Shown: positions 21,470 to 31,401 of the stretch, in pieces
Layout of the letters: every line of letters starts with the position of its first letter
How positions within the stretch are numbered: the first letter of the stretch is position 1
NCBI GenBank assembly: GCA_029747585.1
Contig: JAPEVF010000532.1
Span: 1-31,653 of the forward strand
Source of the DNA: Pleurotus djamor
Lineage: Eukaryota; Basidiomycota; Agaricomycetes; Agaricales; Pleurotaceae
Reading direction: 5' to 3'
DNA length: 31,653 nt
Notes under the pieces: generated by a model
What the model was told of the DNA's origin: nothing
What the model saw: the letters and a program-made list of their open reading frames with translations, nothing else
The model's database searches: none
Translations under genes and position numbers: made by a program

Positions 21470-22116
21470 CAGTAATCCCTGCTACTTGAGTTAACAGATT
21501 CCAACAGTTGTTGCAAAATGTAGTTAATTCGGCCCAGCAAGGATTATTAACAAAAGTCCAACAAGCCCTCTGGTCTGTTAACAGATGCCCAACAAGATTC
21601 TGTTAACAAAACGCAACAAGGGTGTGAATATAGTTAACAGAGCACCATCAAGGGAGCATGGCTGTTAACAGAAACCCAGCAGGCCAGAACTCGCTGTTAA
21701 CAGAGACCCATGAGGGAACTGGGGCTGTTAACAGGGATCCAGCAAGAGTATATATCCTGTTAACAGCTCCAGTTCCTTCATGGTGTTCTGTTAACAGTGA
21801 ATAGTGTCTTGATAGGTTTCTGTTAACAGGATATATACTCTTGCTGGATCCCTGTTAACAGCCCCAGTTCCCTCATGGGTCTCTGTTAACAGCGAGTTCT
21901 GGCCTGCTGGGTTTCTGTTAACAGCCATGCTCCCTTGATGGTGCTCTGTTAACTATATTCACACCCTTGTTGCGTTTTGTTAACAGAATCTTGTTGGGCA
22001 TCTGTTAACAGACCAGAGGGCTTGTTGGACTTTTGTTAATAATCCTTGCTGGGCCGAATTAACTACATTTTGCAACAACTGTTGGAATCTGTTAACTCAA
22101 GTAGCAGGGATTACTG
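21470..22116. repeat. Giant perfect palindrome built of a GTTAAC dyad array
   Basis: The left arm 21470-21766 and right arm 21820-22116 are each 297 bp. Compared base by base, they are exact reverse complements, around a 53-bp centre (21767-21819) that is not self-complementary except for its middle site. The arms are made of the 10-bp dyad CTGTTAACAG or close variants. Exact GTTAAC occurs at 21490, 21577, 21602, 21633, 21664, 21696, 21727, 21759, 21790 (centre) and the mirror positions 21822, 21854, 21885, 21917, 21948, 21979, 22004, 22091. Degenerate forms lie at 21523, 21546, 22035 and 22058. In the inner part the sites are 31-32 bp apart. Between sites is a second weak word, CCAACAAG/CCAGCAAG. 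No long ORF and no target duplication at the outer edges. Candidates: a foldback-type element, a binding-site array, or a hairpin-RNA source. Confidence 0.95.
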
Positions 22117-23026
22117 GCCGTGCATGTCTGCATCGTGCCAATGACGGAGAAAGGTTTGGGCCTTAGCAAGACCGAAGTTCTCGGTTCCGGGATCGCTTTG
22201 CGTGACCAAAGGAATACCTACAAATGTGAGATAAATTCAACCTTTTTTCTGGTCAATAAAACACAACTCACTACCCGTCTCTTGTGCGTCGTCTAGGTAA
22301 TAGCTGGCAATCAATACAGGGTTTTTGTTTGTATGCCACACCTTGAGCCAGTGGATTTTCCCTATGAAAGGATCAATTCCCGTATGAAGCCGGAGTCCAT
22401 ATCGTTGCCATTTGTCGTGCTGATCACAGCAGATCATGTCCATCACCCCAGCCGCCCAGAAACGCTTGCGGCGAAAGCGTTCGTACCGTCGCTGACGCAC
22501 CAATCGTGGCTCGTAGCGGTGGAAGTAATCTGTCAACACCGTGCTACCATGAACATTAGCAACGCTGCATCCAATCAAGTCCTGACTTTTCGGATCTCAC
22601 CGTGTAACGTGTAGGCCATGCTCCTCCTTTAGTAGTTTGAGCATGTCTCGCGTCCCCGCTTTCGGGTACATTGCTCGCAGCTCGGTCATTGGCGCCCTGA
22701 TGTCTTGGACTGTCAATTTCGCGGAGCGAGCACGAACAAGCCCAAGTTTTTCCCGGTATTTGCGAAGCTTCTTGACACTAGTGGATTTCAGTGACAGCCA
22801 TTGCAGGATAGATATGCAGACACATACGCCAAACCATGGGTGTCGGTCTTAAAGTAACCACCTTGGATCAACGACCGCAAAATTTGCTTGTCGTTCAATC
22901 CTTGACGCCAAAACTTACGGATCCCATCCTTTATTTCCTCAAGAGGTGCTGCCAGTTACTATATCAGTATGTGGTAGTGGGAAAAACAGGAACTCCCTCA
23001 CGGTTTGGCAAGTGCTGGTTGGGCAT
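22111..23026 (-). pseudogene. Integrase-core (RNase-H-like) gene truncated by the palindrome
   Basis: Minus-strand gene of five exons: 23026-23002, 22948-22828, 22777-22601, 22543-22275, 22217-22111. They join in frame to 232 aa, starting MPNQHLPNPPLEEIKDGIRK. An N-terminal helix-turn-helix-like block contains LNDKQILRSLIQGGYF. Linker words PMTELRAMYP and LKEEHGLHV come next, then FRRKRFWAAGVMDMICCDQHDKW with the first catalytic-type Asp. LHTGIDPFIGKIHWLKVWH follows, and TQSDPGTENFGLAKAQTF has the second Asp. This is the order of a transposon-related integrase-core family common in Agaricomycetes. The frame then reads HDADMHGQ and stops at a TAA supplied by the palindrome arm. The expected C-terminal half with the third acidic residue is missing, so it is probably inactive. 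Confidence 0.82.
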
Positions 23027-23172
23027 GGAGGTTGGTGGTCTGTGGATGACTTGGTGGTGTTGTTTCGCACTCACTTTTACCTAAGGATGTACTCAAATTT
23101 AACGCGACGCTGGGATTTGGTTTTATTGTGGACTGTGGATCGGCGTCTCAAGTGGTCGGCACATGGTCCGCG

Positions 23173-23180
23173 TATTTAAA
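23173..23180 (+). promoter_or_regulatory. TATA-like box of the alpha-kinase gene
   Basis: TATTTAAA lies 74 bp before the ATG at 23254, in the 227-bp divergent spacer shared with the minus-strand integrase start at 23026. Confidence 0.4.
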
Positions 23181-23253
23181 TCCTGGCTGATCTTGACTTC
23201 GCTCTCCAGTGCTCGTCCTTAGCACAGACACCTTTCTCCGTGGTCTCTCTGGA

Positions 23254-26022
23254 ATGGCCAATCCAGACAACCCTCCCCAAGTCGGCTTTACCTCAGTTTG
23301 CGACGTCGATTATATCTGTCAACGTGACCGCTGTCGAGTAGTGATCCCTGCTGGACACTACAGGTTCTACTTTGTTAGTTCGTCGCCAAAGCAGACATAT
23401 AAGTATGTTTGTGAGAAATGCAACGAATACTATCTAGACAAACAAGGTCAGTAGTTGCCCAACCAATCTACATTAATCATATCCAAGTAATACTCCTGCC
23501 TTGGTCAGCAATGGAGTTGCAAGCAACTCAGACACGAAACAAACGGTTAGAAGACTCGGCTCGCAGATCATCCACATCGTCGGTAATGGAAAGCCAACCC
23601 GAGCAGGCGGCTCCGCGCTCTACTTCCCACCCACGTCCAGTGTCAGGGCCACGTCCAATATCTTCCATGGTCAACACTAAGGAAATCCGGAGTATGGTGA
23701 ATATAGCGCAGCGTAAGGGTGAGCTATTTGCTTCTTTTTCATTTTGTGATCTATACTCTAAATATCGCTATTTCCAAGGATCCTCCCATGAGCAACGATT
23801 GGTCCAACCTCTACCGCCGGCACCCTATCAACTGGCCAGATCACCCAGCGTCTTTCATCCCACCGCTTCGACAGGTCATCCAACCCTGAATCCTCCTCGG
23901 AACTTTACTGTGCCGCAATCTCCAAATTATGGCAAGGGTTATTCCAGTTCTCACATGTACCATGCCGCAGCTACGAGTCACTGGCGGGGCGTTGCTAATG
24001 CCCCTGGCGATCGGTGCAACATCCTCATGGAACTCCATCACGAACGCCGAGGCAGCTCTCGGGGCAAGAAGCTAAGTGAACGAGTTGACGTAAGCACAAT
24101 ATTCCTTTTGAGAAGCATATCTTATCTTATTGTGCGGCTAGTCACTGCCAAAATCGGTCTCGGAGGGTATAGATATATCTGTGGATATGTCAGGTGCCGA
24201 AATCGCGGCTTTGACTCGGAAAGTCCTTTATGCAAAGCTCACAAGTCTTACCCCCAGCGGATTTGTTTGGGATGAAAACAAAATGACGGTGCGAGACACA
24301 AAATGGATGGATTTGTCACTGGAAATGGATGAGGGTCATTTTCGGGGGGCATGCACGAAAGTAGGAAAGGATAAGAAGGCTAAATTTTCGCGTCCAAAGG
24401 ATCCCTTTGTGGTCATGCTTGTAATTGACATGGCCCACTATGAAGAGTACGAGGACTTCCTGGAAGAGAGCCAGCCGATGGGGGTATTTGACAATGTAAT
24501 GAAGAAGGTACATGGATCGTATTGCCTCGCTGTCGTCGCCTTTGCTCATCCTCCTTCCTTTTTAGTCTGCATCACCTCAGAAGAACCGGAAAGGTAAAGG
24601 CCGCCGTAAGCCAGCGAACACGCAGATCACCATCCCCGAATCCGATGAAAATATACCCCCACCTCTGCCTCTTTTCACAGAGGTGTCTCAAGACAGTAAT
24701 TTTTCAGTTCGTCAGACCGTGACAAAGCGTGCTCGATCAGTACGTCTACGACTATCTACATCCATATTGCTATTTGTTCTCATCATTTATCTATACCAGG
24801 ACTCTCTTGCACACCCCTCCACCCCTCCACGGCCAAAGCGACTCCATAGCTATGTATCCCCAGACCAACAAGGCCTTTATCGTGCGATGAAGGAGGTTGG
24901 TTCCGTTACTGGTAAGTCCGCTCCGAGTCTTATCCTGCGCTTGCAAGTAAGCGCTTGATCAATCATCATGCATCAATCTCAACTCCCAATTCTCTAGCCG
25001 CAAACGAAGAGACCACAGTCCCCATTGAGTTCATGGCTGTCATCGTGCCGTCATTCAACGACATCATTGCCTCACCATCCCTAACCTGGTCGAACAACTC
25101 TATCCGGCACGGCACATTGTCTCATACCAACGAGCAGATTGGTCTCGGTTCATTCAAGACATGTCACATTGGCACTATCACCCTTGTTGATGCTGGGGAG
25201 ACAGAGATTGATTTGCTGCGGGGACTTGACCATCAGAGTGTCGCAGTCAAGCGCTTTTATTTTCGAGAGAAGGATGGACCGAGCCGACCTTTGCGGCAGA
25301 TCCAGCGCTATGCTATGGTGGATGAACTGAAGAGGACACTGCTTGAGGCCAACATACTTCGTTGGGCTTCATCTCTCCTTGAATTCGGCTACAGCTTTGT
25401 TGAACACACGATCGAGTCACTTGATGCTGCGGCCGCCAACTCTGACCACTCCCCACTGGACACGAACACTGCCGCGCAACTCAAGCTACTCACAAAGTTG
25501 CGCTACAGTATTCCTCAACTTCGGTTTGTCCATGCCGCAGTGGTCAAGTCACATACACAGGCCGCCCACGACAGCATCGCCTCTACCGCTACTCGAGTTG
25601 GTAATGTTGGTAACCACGTTGCCACATACCTCATTGAAGAGAGGATTCCGCCTGCCAGCTCGTTCATCAAGTACATCAACAACGCAAACGCCACCTCTCT
25701 TATTACTAACCCTCGCAGCCCTTACTATGCCCAGGCCCGCTTTCTGTGCACCATGCAGCACATCCTTTATGTCAAGACGGAACGAAAACTCTTTATATCC
25801 GACTTCCAAGGCGCTGGATTGCTGTTGACGGATCCGCAAGTTATGACCTCAAGGTAAGACAACTCCCTCATGTCCACCGAAACCACAGCTGACCAGCACC
25901 AAAGGGACTTCGGTTTTGGCGAAGGAAATATCAGCTCTGCATTCGATGCTTTTCCGAAGCAGCATGAATGTAATGAATATTGTTCGCTACTAGGGCTTGG
26001 AAGCCTCGCACCAACAATCTAA
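23254..26022 (+). CDS. Alpha-type (MHCK/EF2K) atypical protein kinase
   Basis: Serine/threonine kinase of the alpha-kinase family. Eight exons (23254-23446, 23509-23718, 23779-24089, 24142-24507, 24566-24739, 24800-24911, 24998-25853, 25905-26022) join in frame to 779 aa. The N-terminus is a short Cys-rich block (CDVDYICQRDRCR ... YVCEKCNEYY) that may bind zinc. About 400 residues rich in Ser, Pro and Arg follow. The kinase domain is in the last 280 residues: glycine-rich IGLGSFKTCHIGTI; VAVKRFYF with the ATP-binding Lys; ANILRWASSLLEFGYSFVEH; YLIEERI and FIKYINNAN; then FISDFQGAGLLLTDPQV. The zinc-linked C-terminal signature is FGFGEGNISSAFDAFPKQHE followed by CNEYCSLLGL. All expected landmarks are present, so it is probably active. 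Substrate unknown. Confidence 0.92.
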
Positions 26023-26677
26023 ACTCATCGCCAACACATCCACTCTTTCGACCTTAGACATTAGACCTGCCTCAATGTTTTCACGACTTATCGTACGATT
26101 CAAATTTAATGGTTTTAATTTTTACCCCTAAGTGTGAAAGCTGTAGAGGCCACTGAGGGTCTCGGGGGTCCTGGTCAACAACCAAACATATACAAGCATC
26201 GGATCAATCGCTTAACGAGCAGGGCCTTCCGGCTTTCCATACGTGCATAATGACAGCATAATGACTAGGAGAGAGGGAAATGGCTGACCTCTCCCCCTCC
26301 AATCCTCCCTCTATATATACTCAAGGACACGTAGCCGGATCGACGAGAACAATGGTGATCTGCTTACGTACCTACGCCTGGCTATACTGTCTCCCCTTCG
26401 CTTCCGTCCTCTTGGCCTGCCTAGACTGTCTCTCCCTCGCCTCCGTCTATCTGTGGTACGTAAGTGTATCTAGTCAAATTTCTGAGTATCCCAATATATC
26501 CATTTTCCAAAGTCATGTCATTTTGGCTTTTCTGTCAAAGTAAGAGTTTGTACATTTGTGACCGTCCAAAATGTACAATGTATCAAGTCTACAAGGAATA
26601 GATGCGAGAGTAACTCTACCACAACAAAATACAACCCCCATTACCCGGGTGCAAGGAAACAAGAAAATGAGACACCA
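26023..26677. other. Spacer with a short hydrophobic ORF
   Basis: Contains TATA-like CTATATATACTC near 26311 and an ORF at 26280-26543. That ORF is hydrophobic partly because an imperfect repeat ACTGTCTCCCCTTCGC / ACTGTCTCTCCCTCGC (about 26388 and 26428) gives CLPFASVLLACLDCLSLASV. It has no family resemblance. Probably 3' flank of the kinase and of the minus-strand gene beyond. Confidence 0.35.
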
Positions 26678-28846
26678 CTAGACTTCCCCGACGTCTCTCA
26701 CGACTAACCGCCCTCCTTCATGTCCCCTCCGAGCTTCGTAGGACTGATAAAATAGAGCCTTTCTGTGTAGTCAATGTTCATGAGCATTCCCTTAGTACCC
26801 TTACAAAAAACGGCGAAAAGAACGCACCAGAATCGGGATAAACCGTCACATGCTTCAAATTCCCTCCGAGCGTCGTCAGACGGATAAAATGGAGTCGATC
26901 TGTATAAACAACACTCGTTAACATGTCATACACGAAAACAAAGATGAGGTGACCTACCAAAGTCGCGCCGAAACCGAGCCTTCCACGACTAGCCGCCCTC
27001 CTTCATTTTGAAGCTTCATGGTACCGACAAAAATGGAGTTGATCTGTACAGACATCGTTTTTCAGACATCGTTTTTCAGCGGTTGTGAGGCTCTAAGAAA
27101 CGTAGGAAAAGCTACCTGTGTCCCACACGACACGGATTCATCCTTGCGAGCATGTCTTGACACTGAATTCCAGTTGGCGGCGACAAGGAGCGGTGGGGAC
27201 GATAAAATGGACTCGATCTGTATACTCAAGACTTGTGAGTCATCTAATTCCGAGAATGAACATGAGGATACGCACCAACGTCATTGAAAACAACTCTGAA
27301 ACCAATCCTTCCATGACTAGCCGACCTCGCTCACGTACCGGTAAAATGGAGTCGATCTGTATAGTCAACGTCCATTAGTAATTCCAAAGGCAAAAGAAAG
27401 GGAAGAAGGCATACCTACTTCCCACGCAACACGGATTCATCCTTGCTAGCGCATCCTGCGACCTAAATTCGAGCTGGCGGGAAGAGGAGCATCGGGGACG
27501 ATAAAATGCAGCAGATCTGTATACTCAACGTTCGTTAGCGATCAAAACACGAAACCGAGGATGACAAGACTCACAAAAGGTCCCAGACGACCACCCTTCA
27601 TGACTAGCCGCCCTCCTTCATGTCCCGGGGCTCGCAACTTCTCGGGTATGATAAAATGGCGTCGATCTATCCATATATCGTTCGTCAGCCTTCCCAACAC
27701 GAAGCCAAAGGTAGCGAAACTCACCAGCGTGTCCAACAAGCCAAATTCCTCCGCTACCCGGGTTTCACCGTTCAAATAAACAAAATTCTTGATGGGAAAA
27801 CTCCCACTTGCTGCGCGGAGTCAAGCGGCGAAGGGGGTGACAAACTGGAGCCGTTCTGTATAGTCAGCGTTTAAACGCAGTTCTTTCGCGTAGACGGGGG
27901 AAATTAGACGTACCAATATTCAAAACGCTGCTGAAAGACGCGAAGGGCGAAGGAAGGAGATTGGGAGGAAGAGAGACGCGCGGGGGGTGATAAAATGGAG
28001 TCGATCTGTATATAAATCGTTATTCAGCGGCTCGTCTCAGAGAATAATCAGGGAGACTTACAAAGCCGTCGTCTTTGAAGGAAAACGAGGAGAGATGGAC
28101 TTGCGAGGATGGGATTAAATGGACGCGAACTGGATAAACAGGTAATGTACTGATAATCTTGCTGTAGCTCGCTTCGTTCAAGTTCAGAATCAAAGTCTTG
28201 ATTATTTGTGGGGAACAGGGAGTGGGGAAGGAAGAAGGTGCCGCTTGACCACTGGGGGCGCAGAGCCTTGGGAACGGTGGAAATTCCAAAAAAGTCGGCG
28301 GAATAGCGTGCTAAAGTGTAGGTAAGTCATCTGTGCGTGTCTGAGAGAAGGAGGAACGTACCATATGAAGAGTAGTCATAGGTACTTGCCTGTGACACCC
28401 AGTTTCAACACCCAATATACGTTTTCCCACCAATCGCAGCATAGCAGCGTGTTTGTCGTGTGCGTGTCGTGGTTTACGACGCATTTTGAGCAGGATTGGT
28501 GCTGAGTTCGAGGTGGGCAAATTGAATTTGAGGGAGGGGGTGGCAGGTGCGCGCCTAGGACCTAGGATTTATGCAGTGACGGCAGGCAATTGGGGGGTAG
28601 GGAAGGCAGAGGAAGCGGTCTAGTATCAAGGGTGAGGGAATGCCGTACTCGATTCGAAGGGACTCATACACTCACTGGTCGTGTTTTGCTTCCATCGCTT
28701 AGCGTCATGCATCCTCCTGGCGGCAAAGCTGCTTGCATTGGATGATGATGATCATCGTTGAGGGAGAAGGGGTATTGGTACGAGAATCGAGATGCATAGA
28801 GGAGAGGGAGTGGCTGGATGCGTTGGTATCGTTTCGGCATGGTGGA
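26678..28846 (-). CDS. Putative minus-strand gene made of reiterated short exons (model uncertain)
   Basis: Reading on the minus strand, acceptors of the form TTGACTATACAG are followed each time by a near copy of ATCGACTCCATTTTATC, then 60-110 bases, then a donor (GTGAGT, GTGCGT, GTACGT). Exon copies encode related words: HEGGRLVVRDVGEV (last copy, stop at 26680-26678), HEGGRLVMKGGRLG, EGGRLVVEGSV and RERGRLVMEGLV. Other copies encode a different ending, ARKDESVSCGT. Not all copies are open in the same frame and several carry stops. Either frames alternate between exons or part of the array is dead. Proposed 5' exons (28846 onward, MSTMPKRYQRIQPLPLLY, and 28472 onward, MRRKPRHAHDK) are guesses. 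No family recognised. Confidence 0.35.
26700..28135 (-). repeat. Tandem array of about ten imperfect exon-intron units
   Basis: The conserved block, on the plus strand GATAAAATGGAGTCGATCTG and variants, starts near 26746, 26883, 27026, 27201, 27341, 27500, 27650, 27839, 27989 and 28113. Spacing is 137, 143, 175, 140, 159, 150, 189, 150 and 124 bp. Several units also share GACTAGCCGCCCTCCTTCATG, and two share CACGGATTCATCCTTGC, so there are at least two sub-types. The conserved block always straddles a would-be 3' splice site on the minus strand. Confidence 0.85.
27049..27076. repeat. 14-bp tandem duplication at a repeated acceptor site
   Basis: CAGACATCGTTTTT occurs twice back to back and is followed by CAG. 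On the minus strand it lies just upstream of the GTACAG acceptor of the third unit of the exon-intron array. Confidence 0.9.
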
Positions 28847-28875
28847 CATGGAGGAACAGATAAGCGAGCGCCAAA

Positions 28876-29106
28876 TCAAGCGCGTGAGCACCCGCGATAA
28901 TTGCAAGGAGTCAGGACACGAATTTGGCTTTTCAAGATTTTAATGGGCACGGTCTCAATGTCTTCAGGACGTTTATTGAGTTGACGAGCCCGATAGGCTA
29001 TGATAGGCTCGGCAGTGGAGAACTGAGAGGAAGGGGGAAGAACAAGGTATGTGGCTTCGGATGTCAAAGGGAAGGGTAGGCTCGACGCGTGTGCAGGGTA
29101 AACCAT
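28876..29106 (-). CDS. Possible exon, unknown protein
   Basis: The minus-strand frame reads STAEPIIAYRARQLNKRPED, then TVPIKILKSQIRVL and TPCNYRG. The composition is protein-like and better than its neighbours. It could be an upstream exon of the reiterated-exon gene or a separate remnant. No start or partner exon could be fixed and no family is recognised. Confidence 0.25.
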   Translation of the reverse strand: MVYPAHASSLPFPLTSEATYLVLPPSSQFSTAEPIIAYRARQLNKRPEDIETVPIKILKSQIRVLTPCNYRGCSRA

Positions 29107-31401
29107 CCCTGGCCTCCCTGCATCTTGGCAGGTCCGAGTCGATCACAATATAATCAGCATAAACTCCAAATAAACTCACTGCGCATATTGAAACTATCCT
29201 CACAATATAATCGCCTCCCTTATTGGGATTCATAATCATGAGAACCCTCAAATATCATTGGATAACTTATCTGATTTTCGAGTCGGATATAACCTTGATA
29301 TACTAACGATATCCGCTGGAGGGATATAAGTCCATGCCCACAGTGAGAATACGGCCCAGTAGTTGAGGTAGCGTTCGAGCTCGCTGGTTGGATTGGCTCT
29401 GGGCGAGCCTCAAGTTCCCAACCTGGTGCGTTTCTATCACATTTTCCTACCCTCAATGCATTCTGACAACTTTACAGCTATTCGAAGACGCCATTATCCG
29501 GTCTCCCTTGGCTTTGAAACCTTTCCAAACGATCTCGACATCACCTGCTCCGTATCCTGCTACCCCACCACCCCCACCTTTGAAGTCGCACCTTTTGTCC
29601 CTGTCAACAGGCTGTAAACCAGCGCAGACGATACGCTCATCTTCTCCCAGCAGTTGGTGGGAGACAGCACTCGGGCTGGGGTAGTGGTCGAGCGTGAGAG
29701 TAGGATCTGGTGCGGAGGAAAATGAAGATGGTCCAGTTTCAGCCGCTTTTCCTGCTGCCGAAACGCGTCCATACTCGTGCCTTGCTCGTGAACGACTATC
29801 GCCCTCACACCAGTGGTCTTCGAGCTCTCAAACGATCATAATCAACCATGCCCACATACAGGTACCCAGGCTAGAATAATCAACCGCGAACGCTTCCTCC
29901 TCAGACTTGGGCACAAGAGCAATGCTGGCGAAGCCTAAATGTGGTTCTTGACGATGAGCATTCACGTCGCCGTTGAGGAGTTTTTCCAGCCGGTTGGTTG
30001 GCTTGGATCCGGAGAAGTTTTTTTCGTAGTATGTTTTCGTAGACTTTGCCTGCTTTCCAGAGCTGCTAATCCCCTTCATATAGCCAGCTGTAGCCGACCT
30101 TCTGGTCGCGCCGTCGCCTCAAACTCCCAAGTTCATCTACTGCATATCCCGTCGTAATCTACCAACTTCCACCAGAGCCACGTCAAGAAAGCCCTCCACG
30201 GCATCAACCAACGGCGCCGTTGTTGAAGAGAAAATCCTCCCGATGGTAGGGACAACTCTGAACGTCCATATGGTCAGTTCCCGTCGTGTTTGAATGGTCT
30301 AGGGACGCGCTGGTAGGTTTATTGGATAGCCCTCTGTTTCGTGCATTTCAAAGAGACGCTAATTCAAGCGCAGCAAGGATATTTGAGTGTACCCAATGGA
30401 TGCACTGTTGGGTAGGTGGGGAGAGACACGAAAAACCACTGGTCATTCAAATCAAGCCTGCGTTGGATGACGCTGGGAGACTTTTGTCGAAGCCGGCTCA
30501 TTGGGGCCAGACCATGATCGTTTACGATAGGGCTGCATGAGTTTGAATAACGCTGGAGACTTACTACCTTTTCCGCCTTTGTCCTACGTCTTTTTGTCGT
30601 GTCTGTCATCGTCGTACATACCATCACGGAATTGTTTCCGCCCATAATTATCAGACCTACACGCTTCATACCCTAGTCATACCTCCCCTAGGCCTTGGAC
30701 TACCGCTCGTTTTTGTTTTCTTGAATAGTTACGTCGTCTACCCGTTGTCAGTACTAGTCAAGGTTATAAAGACCGCATTCATGCTCAAGTGTTCAGTCTG
30801 AACCCGTCCCGTCATCCTTCGAAGCTTCATGCGTGTCACCCAGGCTACAACTTGAAGAGAAGGCAACCTTACTAACTTTCCACTTCGACCCAGGGCCTTT
30901 CAATAAGAAAACGCTTTCATGCTTCGTCTCGGCATAACAAGGGGAAGGGGATGGTAATATCTATCCAAACCATTGCTGGCCATACCCTATTCTCGTGTAC
31001 GGTTGGCGACTTGGGCCATACCTCCGGCATTGGCGATGTCAGTCGTGTGCTCAACACGCGTGCGTGTACCAGATATACGAATAGCCTTCGCTACGAAACT
31101 GGAGAATCCATGCTTGACGCGCTGTGGGCCGCCGTTTGTGTATCCCTTCCACGCGTCGATATGGTGTACCCAGGATTTAGTCTGGGATTGGCATTTAGAA
31201 GCAGTCATACCGTCACAGTTAAGAGGACGGTTCAAAAGTATGGATGCAACGGTGGAAAAATAGAAATGATCATAGCGAACAAGTACTTACATGATACCAT
31301 AGAGTACTTTCAATAACCGAAAGTGTTTCTATGAAACAAAGGTCTAGAATACATCCCAGCCCTTCGCGCACGTCTAATCTGTGTGTTTGGAAACGGTAAA
31401 C
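29107..31401. other. No confident gene
   Basis: Competing ORFs of 80-121 codons occur on both strands (for example 30286-30540 plus against 30364-30669 minus; 30951-31316 plus against 30987-31235 minus). None shows a recognised motif, and splice signals do not favour one strand. A GTTATAAAG TATA-like site lies near 30762 on the plus strand, before the 30951-31316 ORF, and is the only hint that this ORF could be a small gene. AT-rich GATATAA words cluster at 29150-29330. Confidence 0.3.

Noticed and set aside
21470..22116. CRISPR array, suggested by palindromic repeats with spacers of about 21 bp
   Set aside because: The host is a eukaryote. The spacers are related to each other and mirrored exactly across the centre, and there are no cas genes. 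The structure is an inverted repeat with internal periodicity.
26280..26543. Small membrane or secreted protein
   Set aside because: The hydrophobic stretch comes from an imperfect C/T-rich repeat, and no conserved motif or signal cleavage context supports it.
30286..30669. Opposing ORFs 30286-30540 (plus) and 30364-30669 (minus) as genes
   Set aside because: Each is the shadow of the other, neither has a recognisable domain, and no splice or promoter signal favours either.
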